Shown here in pieces: positions 56,574 to 64,000 of a stretch of DNA of 64,000 bases. The position numbers and the translations under genes are program-made. Each line of letters begins with the position of its first letter. Positions within the stretch are counted from its first letter, which is position 1. The DNA comes from Paracnuella aquatica (GTDB taxonomy: Bacteria > Bacteroidota > Bacteroidia > Chitinophagales > Chitinophagaceae): assembly GCF_003332885.2 (NCBI RefSeq), contig NZ_QOWJ01000001.1, forward strand, positions 1,054,001 through 1,118,000. Reading direction: 5' to 3'. The notes below the pieces were generated by a model. It worked only from the letters and a program-made list of their open reading frames with translations, did no database searches and was not told where the DNA came from.

Positions 56574-58217
56574 ATGAATGCATTTCAGAAATTAGCTGTA
56601 CCCGCCGGTCTTTTTATTTCCCTGCTTATTTCCTGTTCTAAAAGCGATAGCGGCGGCACCGGCGCCCCGGTTGATCCACCAGCGCCGCCACCTGCTACGC
56701 CGCCCGATAGTGCGGTTGCGCTGAAGGCCGTAGCTGATATACCGGTTGGCGTAGCAGTGCCCTACCAACATTTTATTTCCAGCCCGGCATACGCTGCTGT
56801 TGTTCGCCGCGATTTTGACGGCATTACGCTGGAAAACGAAATGAAACATTACTCCATTGTTCGCAACGATGGCAGCTTCGATTTTACACAAGCCGATGCG
56901 ATGGTAGCAGCCGCGCAGGCAGCCAACCTGGAGGTGTTTGGACATACTCTGGTGTGGCACCGCGGCCAGAACGGCGCTTACCTACAATCCATTGCAGGCA
57001 TTGTGGAGGCAAGCGGACCTGACCTGCATAAAAACGGAAGCTTTGAAGACGGCACTGCTACATCATTTGACGGATGGTCTGTTTTTAATGCTGCCAACAA
57101 TGCGGAAGTTTTAGTAACCACCGCTGCTGGAGAAATATATGAAGGCACCCGTGCCATGAAAGTGATCAACCCGGTGGCCAACGCAGGCAACCAGTGGCGG
57201 GTACAAGTGGCAGGCGATCTATTCAACACCACCATCGGCACACAATACCAGGTTTCGTTTTGGGTAAAAGCAGCTGCTGCTGGCGGTTCGTTGCGCTTAT
57301 CAACCGGCACGCCAACCGGCCAGGGGAGCGCCCAATACCAGGCCGATCAAACCATTGGCACCGCGTGGACCGAAGTGAAGTGGGCCTTTGCGGCCAATTC
57401 GGCGCAAACCCGCATCCTGTTTGACATGGGCCAGGCGGCCAATACTTATTTTATCGATAAAGTATCGGTGCGTGAATTGTCGCAAACCGGCAACACACAA
57501 GCGGCGGCAAAACTGGACGAAGCGCTGAACAAACATATAACGGCCATGGTTAGCCGATATCGCGGTAAAGTAAAGGCATGGGATGTAGTGAATGAATTGT
57601 TTACTGAATCGGGCGCTATCCGAAACACCACCAATACCACCGACCGCGCATCGGATGTATTTGTTTGGAGCCAGTACCTGGGTCGCGATGTGGCAGTAAA
57701 AGCGTTTAATTATGCAAAGGCTGCCGACCCAACGGCACTCTTATTCATCAACGACTACAACCTTGAATTGAATGGTCCCAAATTGGACTCCTTAATTGCA
57801 TTTGCAAAAGAACTGCAAGGCAAAGGCGTGAAGATCGACGGCATCGGCACGCAGATGCATGTAAACATCAATTCTAACCGAACCAGCATCGACAACATGA
57901 TGAAAAAGCTGGCGGCTACGGGTTTGAAGGTGCGCATTTCGGAACTGGACATTCGCATGAATCCAACCAACCGCACAGGCTATACATTAAGTGCAACAGA
58001 AGCCGCTGCACAAGCGGGCCTATACAAATACATCATCAACTCGTACCTGAAAAATGTGCCCAAGGCACAACAACACGGCATTACTGTGTGGGGCCTTACC
58101 GACAATACCAGTTGGATGTACAGCAACGGCCTGGACTATCCATTGTTATATAACGGGAACCTTAGCAAAAAAGCGGCATACACTTCAGCGCTGCTGGCAT
58201 TTTGGGAAAATAAGTAG
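56574..58217 (+). CDS. GH10 xylanase with carbohydrate-binding module inserted in the barrel (lipoprotein)
   Basis: ATG at 56574 begins a lipoprotein signal (LLISC, Cys21) and is preferred over an upstream in-frame start. A Pro-rich linker (about 30-47) leads to the GH10 domain, which is interrupted after HTLVWHRGQN. Residues about 148-302 form a beta-sandwich with NGSFEDG, YQVSFWVKA and YFIDKVSVREL, typical of CBM4/9/22-type modules. The barrel resumes with acid/base Glu341 in WDVVNELF and nucleophile Glu457 in RISELDIR. Surface anchoring and a binding module suggest that this is the enzyme making the first cuts in polymeric xylan. Confidence 0.95.
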   Translation: MNAFQKLAVPAGLFISLLISCSKSDSGGTGAPVDPPAPPPATPPDSAVALKAVADIPVGVAVPYQHFISSPAYAAVVRRDFDGITLENEMKHYSIVRNDGSFDFTQADAMVAAAQAANLEVFGHTLVWHRGQNGAYLQSIAGIVEASGPDLHKNGSFEDGTATSFDGWSVFNAANNAEVLVTTAAGEIYEGTRAMKVINPVANAGNQWRVQVAGDLFNTTIGTQYQVSFWVKAAAAGGSLRLSTGTPTGQGSAQYQADQTIGTAWTEVKWAFAANSAQTRILFDMGQAANTYFIDKVSVRELSQTGNTQAAAKLDEALNKHITAMVSRYRGKVKAWDVVNELFTESGAIRNTTNTTDRASDVFVWSQYLGRDVAVKAFNYAKAADPTALLFINDYNLELNGPKLDSLIAFAKELQGKGVKIDGIGTQMHVNINSNRTSIDNMMKKLAATGLKVRISELDIRMNPTNRTGYTLSATEAAAQAGLYKYIINSYLKNVPKAQQHGITVWGLTDNTSWMYSNGLDYPLLYNGNLSKKAAYTSALLAFWENK

Positions 58218-58344
58218 CGAACATTTTTGCAAAATGTACTTAAGTTGTTCATCGTTGCAGGTTGTGATTTTACAGGATAACCGAATAGAATAAAACGCAA
58301 CCTTTGCGCACTACAACATCAAATCACATCATTAAATAAAGCGT

Positions 58345-59526
58345 ATGTTTTTGGAACAAACCATGCGGTGGTACGGCCCTAACGATATTGTACCACTGGC
58401 GCACATCAGGCAGTCAGGATGTACCGGGGTGGTTACTGCATTGCACCATATACCGGTAGGCGAAGTGTGGACGATCGAAGAGATCAATAAAAGAAAAGCC
58501 GAAGTGGAAGCCGCCGGCATGACCTGGACGGTAATTGAAAGCCTGCCCGTGCATGAAGACATTAAAAAGCAAAGCGGCAACTACCTGCAATACATCGAAA
58601 ACTATAAGGAAAGCATTCGCAATGTGGCAGCATGCGGGTTGAAAGTGATCACCTACAACTTTATGCCCATCCTCGACTGGATGCGCACCAACGTTTCGTA
58701 CACGTTGCCCGATGGGGCCAAGGCACTGCGTTTTGAAAAGCTGGCGTTCATTGCTTTTGACTTGTTTGTATTGAAACGCCCCGGTGCGGAAAAAGAATAT
58801 ACCGAAGCCGAACTGGCAGGTGCCAAAGCAAAATATGCGGCCATGTCGGACGCCGAAAAAGAGGAATTGTTTTTTGTAACCTTGTTGGGCCTGCCGGGCA
58901 ATGCAGACCAGCGTTTTACACCGGAGTTAGTGTTGGCAGGACTGGAAACTTACAAAGACATTGATGCCAAAAAACTAAAAGAGCACCTGTTTTACTTTTT
59001 GCAACAGGTGGTGCCGGTGGCAGAAGAAGTGGGTGTGAAAATGGCAATTCACCCCGATGACCCCCCCTATCCTATTTTGGGCTTGCCCCGCGTAGTGAGC
59101 ACCGAACAGGATGCGGCCGATCTGATTGCGGCAGCGCCATCGTCGGCCAATGGCCTTTGCTTTTGCACCGGCTCGTATGGTGTGCGGCCCGACAATGACT
59201 TGACCGGGATGATTCAACGCCTGGGCGATCATATTCATTTTATTCATTTGCGCAGCACCAAACGCGACAACGAAGGCAACTTTTTTGAAGCAGCGCACCT
59301 CGACGGTGATGTGGACATGTATGCCGTGGTAAAAGAGCTGCTCCAGCTGTTGCAGCGCCGCGGCGTATCGCTGCCCATGCGCCCCGACCATGGCCACCAG
59401 ATGCTCGACGACCTGTCGAAGACTACTTATCCGGGTTATTCGGCCATTGGCCGGTTGAAGGGTTTGGCGGAACTGCGCGGGCTGGAATTGGGTATTGCCA
59501 GGAGTTTGGGGATGGTAAAGGCGTAG
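58345..59526 (+). CDS. uxuA: Mannonate dehydratase
   Basis: The 393-residue cytoplasmic protein is full-length UxuA, an iron/manganese enzyme converting D-mannonate to 2-keto-3-deoxygluconate. Family marks include [72 protein letters not shown] and RPDHGHQML, with the metal-binding Cys and His residues. It ends the plus-strand arm of the xylan locus and links released glucuronic acid to central metabolism. A terminator follows. Glucuronate isomerase is not in the window. Confidence 0.97.
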   Translation: MFLEQTMRWYGPNDIVPLAHIRQSGCTGVVTALHHIPVGEVWTIEEINKRKAEVEAAGMTWTVIESLPVHEDIKKQSGNYLQYIENYKESIRNVAACGLKVITYNFMPILDWMRTNVSYTLPDGAKALRFEKLAFIAFDLFVLKRPGAEKEYTEAELAGAKAKYAAMSDAEKEELFFVTLLGLPGNADQRFTPELVLAGLETYKDIDAKKLKEHLFYFLQQVVPVAEEVGVKMAIHPDDPPYPILGLPRVVSTEQDAADLIAAAPSSANGLCFCTGSYGVRPDNDLTGMIQRLGDHIHFIHLRSTKRDNEGNFFEAAHLDGDVDMYAVVKELLQLLQRRGVSLPMRPDHGHQMLDDLSKTTYPGYSAIGRLKGLAELRGLELGIARSLGMVKA

Positions 59527-59551
59527 AATATCTTCTTTAAAGATTCATTCG

Positions 59552-59589
59552 AATCCCGCTACACAAGTGCGTAGCGGGATTTGTTTTTT
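59552..59589 (+). terminator. Terminator after uxuA
   Basis: AATCCCGCTAC pairs with GTAGCGGGATT around an eight-base loop, followed by TGTTTTTTG. It marks the end of the plus-strand arm of the xylan locus. Confidence 0.85.
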
Positions 59590-59595
59590 GTTGTC

Positions 59596-59766
59596 GTCAT
59601 TGCGAGGCGCAGAACGGAATGAAATATAGCTTGGGTTTGGTGCGCCGAAGCAATCTCCTGCGGCGTAACCGATTGCTTTAATAGACGAAGTTTCTTAAAT
59701 ACCATGGAGATTGCTTCGGCGCCTCGGAGCGAAAAAAAGCCAACTGCTGCTGCGCCTCGCAATGAC
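59596..59766. repeat. Nested REP-like inverted repeat, family 2
   Basis: Outer 17-base arms GTCATTGCGAGGCGCAG (59596-59612) and the exact complement (59750-59766) enclose a second exact 17-base pair, GCGCCGAAGCAATCTCC (59642-59658) and its complement (59706-59722). The whole 171-bp element can fold into a long two-tier hairpin between uxuA and mnmA. Confidence 0.85.
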
Positions 59767-59885
59767 AACCATACCCACGCAATGACGGAAGCTTGGAATG
59801 ACGGCGATCCGCTGGTCAGCGGGGTGGCTGAAACGTCGCCACGCAGGTTTAACAATCAGGCGACAATTGGCCCAATCTGCTGTTG

Positions 59886-59893
59886 TACCTTTG
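59886..59893 (+). promoter_or_regulatory. Bacteroidota-type -7 box of mnmA
   Basis: TACCTTTG is an exact TAnnTTTG match, with a TTG 16 bases upstream. It ends 11 bases before the mnmA ATG, so the leader should be only a few bases. Confidence 0.5.
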
Positions 59894-59904
59894 CCGCTTA
59901 TATT

Positions 59905-61002
59905 ATGAGCAAGCAAGGTAAAGTACTGGTGGCCATGAGCGGCGGCATCGACAGCACGGTAACGGCGCTGATGCTGCACCAGCAGGGTTACGAAGTGATC
60001 GGCATTACCATGAAAACATGGGATTATTCGGCCAGCGGCGGTTCGAAAAAAGAAACAGGCTGCTGCAACCTCGATTCGTTCAACGATGCGCGGCAAGCGG
60101 CCGTGGAGCATGGTTTCCCGCATTATATCCTCGACATCCGCGATGAGTTTGGCTCTTTCGTGGTGGACAATTTTGTTGATGAATACCTGGCCGGCCGCAC
60201 CCCCAACCCCTGCGTGCTGTGCAATACCCACATTAAATGGCGGGCACTGCTGAAACGTGCCGATGCGCTGGGCTGCGATTTTATTGCCACCGGCCACTAC
60301 GGCCAGGTGCACCAGCACAGCAACGGCCGCTATTTTATCCGTAAAGGCGTGGACGAAACCAAGGACCAGAGCTATGTGCTGTGGGGACTGGAGCAAGACC
60401 TGCTGCGCCGTACGCTGCTGCCCCTGGGCACATATCGCAAAACAGAGATCAGGCAGATGGCCCACGATTTTGGCTACCCCGAGCTGGCGAAAAAACACGA
60501 GAGCTACGAAATTTGTTTTGTACCCGACAACGACTACCGCGGCTTTCTAAAACGCAAGGTTGACGGCCTGGAAGACCGTGTTGCCGGCGGCTATTTTGTA
60601 GACAAAGCCGGGAAGATTTTAGGGCAGCATAAAGGCTATCCTTTTTATACCATCGGGCAGCGCAAAGGCCTGGACATTGCCCTCGGCAAGCCGGCCTATG
60701 TCACAGCGATTGACCCCGATACGAACACCGTAGTGCTGGGCGATGAAGCCGACCTAGAACGCCCTGAAATGTTTGTTTCAAAAATTAACTGGCTGAAATA
60801 CTCCGGCATTGAAGGCGAAACAGAAGCCCTGACCAAGATCCGGTATAAAGACCGTGGCAGCCTGGCAACGCTCACACCATTAGACGATCAGGCCGTATCG
60901 GTGCGGTTTTTTGAAGCAGCCAAAGGCATTGCTCCAGGGCAAAGCGCCGTGTTTTACGAAGGCGACGACGTGATCGGTGGCGGCATTATTCAACGCAGCT
61001 AA
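59905..61002 (+). CDS. mnmA: tRNA-specific 2-thiouridylase
   Basis: ATG at 59905 (MSKQGKVLVAMSGG) matches the family N-terminus; a longer frame upstream to 59704 translates part of the repeat and is rejected. The 365-residue enzyme has the PP-loop MSGGIDSTV for ATP, NPCVLCN with the first catalytic Cys, GHYGQVH, KDQSYVLWGL, SYEICFVPD with the second catalytic Cys and a C-terminal beta-barrel. It adds sulphur at U34 of Lys, Glu and Gln tRNAs. A strong terminator follows. Confidence 0.97.
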   Translation: MSKQGKVLVAMSGGIDSTVTALMLHQQGYEVIGITMKTWDYSASGGSKKETGCCNLDSFNDARQAAVEHGFPHYILDIRDEFGSFVVDNFVDEYLAGRTPNPCVLCNTHIKWRALLKRADALGCDFIATGHYGQVHQHSNGRYFIRKGVDETKDQSYVLWGLEQDLLRRTLLPLGTYRKTEIRQMAHDFGYPELAKKHESYEICFVPDNDYRGFLKRKVDGLEDRVAGGYFVDKAGKILGQHKGYPFYTIGQRKGLDIALGKPAYVTAIDPDTNTVVLGDEADLERPEMFVSKINWLKYSGIEGETEALTKIRYKDRGSLATLTPLDDQAVSVRFFEAAKGIAPGQSAVFYEGDDVIGGGIIQRS

Positions 61003-61021
61003 AAGTTTACATACATTTATA

Positions 61022-61066
61022 AACGGCGGCAAAACGGAGCGCTCCATTTTGCCGCCGTTCTTTTTT
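61022..61066 (+). terminator. Terminator after mnmA
   Basis: A long hairpin, AACGGCGGCAAAA paired with TTTTGCCGCCGTT plus an inner GGAGC/GCTCC, followed by CTTTTTT, starts 20 bp after the stop. Confidence 0.92.
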
Positions 61067-61197
61067 ACCGGCCACAATCCTTTTCCAACTTCCAAAACTC
61101 CTGCTCCGCCGAACTTTCAAACAGCACTTAAATATTTGTCTTTATTTTTATGCCGTAAAGCTTTTACGCTGTACCCGGTATCAAATAAATACAATCC

Positions 61198-61995
61198 ATG
61201 TCCCGAAAAACGTTGTTACTGCTTACGCTATTTTCTGGCTTTCTGCTTACATTTTGTACCCGCACCACGGAAACCATGGACAACCCTGAGTTTTCCGAAG
61301 AAAAACTGGCAGAACTCATGCCCCTTGCCCAAGGCAAATACATTACCTATCGCCTCGATTCTATTGTTCCCATCCGCCAGGGCCGTGCATTGGAAACCCG
61401 CCGTTACCAGATCAAAGATGTGGTGGACACGATCATCACCGACGTACTGGGCCGCCCGTCTTACCGCGTATTTCGCTACCGCAATGATTCGCTGGCAAGG
61501 GGTTCATGGCAGCCGATGGCCACATATTTCATTACCCCAATGGGCAAAAAAATTGAGGTGGTGGAAAATAACCTGCGCACCGTAAAGCTGCAGCTACCGC
61601 TGCGCCCCGATGCCACCTGGAAAGGCAACAGCTACCTGCCGGATGGCGCCTATGGCGCGTTTAATGATGCGCGGCTGAACGAAGTCTGGAACTGGGATTT
61701 TGTGCACAACGGCTGGAGCCAGGAGCGCATTGGCCGCAACAATTTTGATTCGGTTTGGACTGTGCAGCACCTCAACGAAATTGCCGACACGGTTTCCATT
61801 CCTGCCGGCAGCACATCGCCGCATCATGGCTTTTACATTATTGGCTACAGCGAAGAAAAGTTTGTTCCCCGGGTGGGCCTGGTGGCCCGCCAATTGCTGG
61901 CCATTGAAAACGAACCCAATAAACTGGACGCCGATAACTACGATCCTTACCGAATTGGATTCGGCATCCGGATGTGGATGATTGATCACAACTAA
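61198..61995 (+). CDS. Lipoprotein of unknown function, 265 residues
   Basis: The protein has a lipoprotein signal with LTFC (about Cys20) followed by TRTTE. The mature part is mostly beta with many Trp/Tyr residues (WKGNSYLPDG, NEVWNWDFVHNGW, HHGFYIIGYSEEKFVPRVGLV) and ends in RMWMIDHN. It resembles a conserved Bacteroidota lipoprotein of unknown role but I cannot name a family. The S8 peptidase gene starts nine bases after its stop, so the two are probably co-transcribed. Confidence 0.8.
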   Translation: MSRKTLLLLTLFSGFLLTFCTRTTETMDNPEFSEEKLAELMPLAQGKYITYRLDSIVPIRQGRALETRRYQIKDVVDTIITDVLGRPSYRVFRYRNDSLARGSWQPMATYFITPMGKKIEVVENNLRTVKLQLPLRPDATWKGNSYLPDGAYGAFNDARLNEVWNWDFVHNGWSQERIGRNNFDSVWTVQHLNEIADTVSIPAGSTSPHHGFYIIGYSEEKFVPRVGLVARQLLAIENEPNKLDADNYDPYRIGFGIRMWMIDHN

Positions 61996-62004
61996 GGTTT
62001 TTGC

Positions 62005-63948
62005 ATGAAAAAATGGGTGCTCTGCAGCCTGTGCTTGTTGGCAATGACAGCCGCCGATGCGCAGCAATACATTGTGTACTTCAACCGGAAGGCTCATACA
62101 ACTTACTCGTTGTCGCAACCCGAAGCATACTTGTCGGCACGCAGTGTGGAACGCAGGCAGCGGCATAGCATTCCTACCGATAGCACCGACCTACCAGTGC
62201 CCGCAACTTTTATTGAAGCCCTGCAACAAGTGCCCGGTGTGCAGGTGCGCAATATTTCGCGTTGGCTCAATGCAGCATCCGTGCAGGTAAACGACGCAAA
62301 TACGCTGGCGCAAATAGCGAACCTGCCGTTTGTGCAACGCCAGCAAAAGGTTTCATCAGTCCTTTGGCCCGGTGCCGGCATTTATAAAAAACAATTAGGA
62401 GCGGAAGGCATACAGGCCGTTTTAGGTACTGAAGAAGACGTGTATCATTACGGTGCTGCACAAACGCAAATCAACATGCACCACGGGCAGTTTCTGCACA
62501 ACATTGGTTTGCGTGGCGAAGGCATCCATCTGGGCATGCTCGATGCCGGCTATTTCCGCTACAATAACTTACCGGCATTTGACAGTGTACGACTCAACAA
62601 CCGCATTGTTGAAACATGGGATTTTGTAGCCCGTGAAGCCAGCGTTGCTGAGGATCATTCACATGGCATGCAATGCTTTTCCATCATTGCCGCCAATATT
62701 CCCGGCCAGATGGTGGGCTCCGCACCGCAGGCTTTTTTCTATTTGTACCGCAGCGAAAACGCCGCCACCGAAACGCTTGTTGAAGAATTTAACTGGGTGT
62801 GTGCCGCCGAACGGGTGGACAGTGTGGGTGGCGATATCATTTCATCTTCGCTGGGTTATAACCAGTTCGACAATGCTGCCGACAATCATACCTACCGCGA
62901 CCTTGATGGCAATACCACCATCGCAGCCCGCGGTGCTGATATGGCGGCAAAAAAGGGTTTGCTGGTAGTTAATGCTGCCGGCAACTCCGGCGCCGATGCA
63001 TGGAAATATTTAACCACACCCGCCGATGGCGATAGTGTGTTGGCCGTGGGTTCGGTTGACCGCAACAGCATACCCAGCCCCTCGTCCAGCTATGGCCCAT
63101 CAGCCAGTGGCCGCGTAAAACCCGATGTTGCTTCGATGGGTGTAAACGCCACCATACAGGCTACCAACGGCCGCATTGGTACCGGCTCCGGCACTTCGTT
63201 CGCCGCACCCAACATCGCCGGGCTTGCGGCATGTCTGTGGCAGGGCTTTCCGGAGCACAGCAACATGGAAATAATTGATGCCATAAGGCAATCGGGCACT
63301 AAAGTGGATGCACCCGACGACCGCGTGGGCTATGGCATTCCGGATATGCGCAAGGCAACCGCTCATTTATTGAAAAAATATGCGCAGGCAACTGTGCAGG
63401 TGCAAGGCTGCGGTGCTACGCTGGCCTGGCAAAGCAAAGACATGAGCGCCATGCGCTACCAGGTAGAACGCAAAGCAGGCAACGAAGGAACGTTTACCAA
63501 AGTTGGAGAATTGAACGGGACAGGTGCACAATTTGGCAACCGCCAATACACGTTTTCCGATAACCTGGAAGGCATGGCCTCGGGGCCGATAAGCTACCGC
63601 ATCATGCAGGTGCTGGATACCGCCGCAGCAGCGCCTTTTGCTGTGTACATTGATACGGTTACCACAACGCTGTTTCCATCCTGTGCACTCACCAGTAAGT
63701 TTACCATTTTACCCAACCCGGTAACTGCACAGGCGTTTGTGCAACTACATTTCGAAACGCCCATCAGCCAATTGCGCCTGGTGATTGTGAACAGCATTGG
63801 GCAAAGGGTGCACCAACAACAAACAAGCAAAGCAACAGGCACGCAAAATATTCCGCTGCAAACGGCCAACCTCGCTGCAGGTATTTATTACCTGCAGGTA
63901 TTTAACCAGCAGGAGTTGTTAACCACGATGGAGTTCGTCAAACATTAA
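62005..63948 (+). CDS. S8 family subtilisin-like peptidase with type IX secretion domain
   Basis: The 647-residue protein has a signal peptide (ends near ADAQQ), an N-terminal region of about 120 residues that looks like an inhibitory propeptide, and a subtilase domain with Asp180 in GMLDAGYF, His220 in DHSHGMQ, oxyanion Asn327 in AAGNSGA and Ser398 in GSGTSFAAP. The C-terminal 80 residues, with FTILPNPVT, VIVNSIGQ and LAAGIYYLQVF, match the type A sorting domain of the type IX secretion system, so it should be exported across the outer membrane. The stop at 63948 lies within the window; nothing further is seen to the right edge. Confidence 0.95.
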   Translation: MKKWVLCSLCLLAMTAADAQQYIVYFNRKAHTTYSLSQPEAYLSARSVERRQRHSIPTDSTDLPVPATFIEALQQVPGVQVRNISRWLNAASVQVNDANTLAQIANLPFVQRQQKVSSVLWPGAGIYKKQLGAEGIQAVLGTEEDVYHYGAAQTQINMHHGQFLHNIGLRGEGIHLGMLDAGYFRYNNLPAFDSVRLNNRIVETWDFVAREASVAEDHSHGMQCFSIIAANIPGQMVGSAPQAFFYLYRSENAATETLVEEFNWVCAAERVDSVGGDIISSSLGYNQFDNAADNHTYRDLDGNTTIAARGADMAAKKGLLVVNAAGNSGADAWKYLTTPADGDSVLAVGSVDRNSIPSPSSSYGPSASGRVKPDVASMGVNATIQATNGRIGTGSGTSFAAPNIAGLAACLWQGFPEHSNMEIIDAIRQSGTKVDAPDDRVGYGIPDMRKATAHLLKKYAQATVQVQGCGATLAWQSKDMSAMRYQVERKAGNEGTFTKVGELNGTGAQFGNRQYTFSDNLEGMASGPISYRIMQVLDTAAAAPFAVYIDTVTTTLFPSCALTSKFTILPNPVTAQAFVQLHFETPISQLRLVIVNSIGQRVHQQQTSKATGTQNIPLQTANLAAGIYYLQVFNQQELLTTMEFVKH

Positions 63949-64000
63949 GCGCAGACTTTATTACCGCCGAAATAACGCAGCAAAAAGTGTATCAGCTTTT

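Noticed and set aside
59704-59904. 67-residue N-terminal extension of MnmA
   Set aside because: It would translate part of the inverted repeat and include the -7 box; the family N-terminus begins at the ATG at 59905.

Overview
The window looks like a chromosomal piece of a Bacteroidota bacterium, most likely near Chitinophagaceae. Supporting signs are a SusC/SusD pair, an Oar-like TonB-dependent receptor, a type IX secretion C-terminal domain on a subtilase, DUF2490 and TamB-like envelope proteins, many lipoproteins, and repeated -7 boxes of the form TAnnTTTG. I saw no rRNA, tRNA, insertion sequence, phage gene or CRISPR array.

Positions 1-17100 carry housekeeping and envelope genes: an M14 zinc carboxypeptidase cut by the left edge, a lipoprotein gamma-glutamyltransferase, a DHFR-like reductase, a small lipoprotein, an isoaspartyl peptidase/asparaginase, a DUF2490 outer-membrane protein, a 1589-residue TamB-like protein, bifunctional ribBA and an Oar-like TonB receptor. 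Two copies of one inverted-repeat family lie between convergent gene pairs here.

Positions 17200-25430 hold a possible peptide or amide metabolite island: an esterase transcribed divergently from an ATP-grasp ligase, a glutamate-cysteine-ligase-like carboxylate-amine ligase, an unrecognised 87-residue protein, a secreted amidase, a lipoprotein amidohydrolase, a divergent class I glutamine amidotransferase and a Spx/ArsC-like protein. Two unrelated amide-bond-forming folds next to each other make this the best candidate for a poorly described pathway. The product cannot be read from sequence.

Positions 25690-32033 are queA, aspartokinase, a malate/lactate-type dehydrogenase, a Tat-signal Gfo/Idh/MocA oxidoreductase, ssb and a DUF3072 protein.

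Positions 32093-59526 form a large glucuronoxylan utilisation locus. A 471-bp region with two copies of a LacI-type operator separates two arms. The minus-strand arm holds the LacI regulator, GH67 and GH115 alpha-glucuronidases, a short-chain dehydrogenase, two GH10 xylanases, a GPH-type sugar symporter, a cytoplasmic GH43, a sialate-O-acetylesterase-type deacetylase and a CE4-CE15 fusion. The plus-strand arm holds SusC, SusD, GH2, a GH10 with a carbohydrate-binding module inserted in its barrel, and mannonate dehydratase. Together they can cut, deacetylate, remove glucuronate from and import xylan fragments, and begin glucuronate catabolism.

Positions 59900-63948 return to housekeeping: mnmA, an unrecognised lipoprotein and a type IX-secreted S8 peptidase. 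A nested inverted repeat separates this block from the xylan locus.
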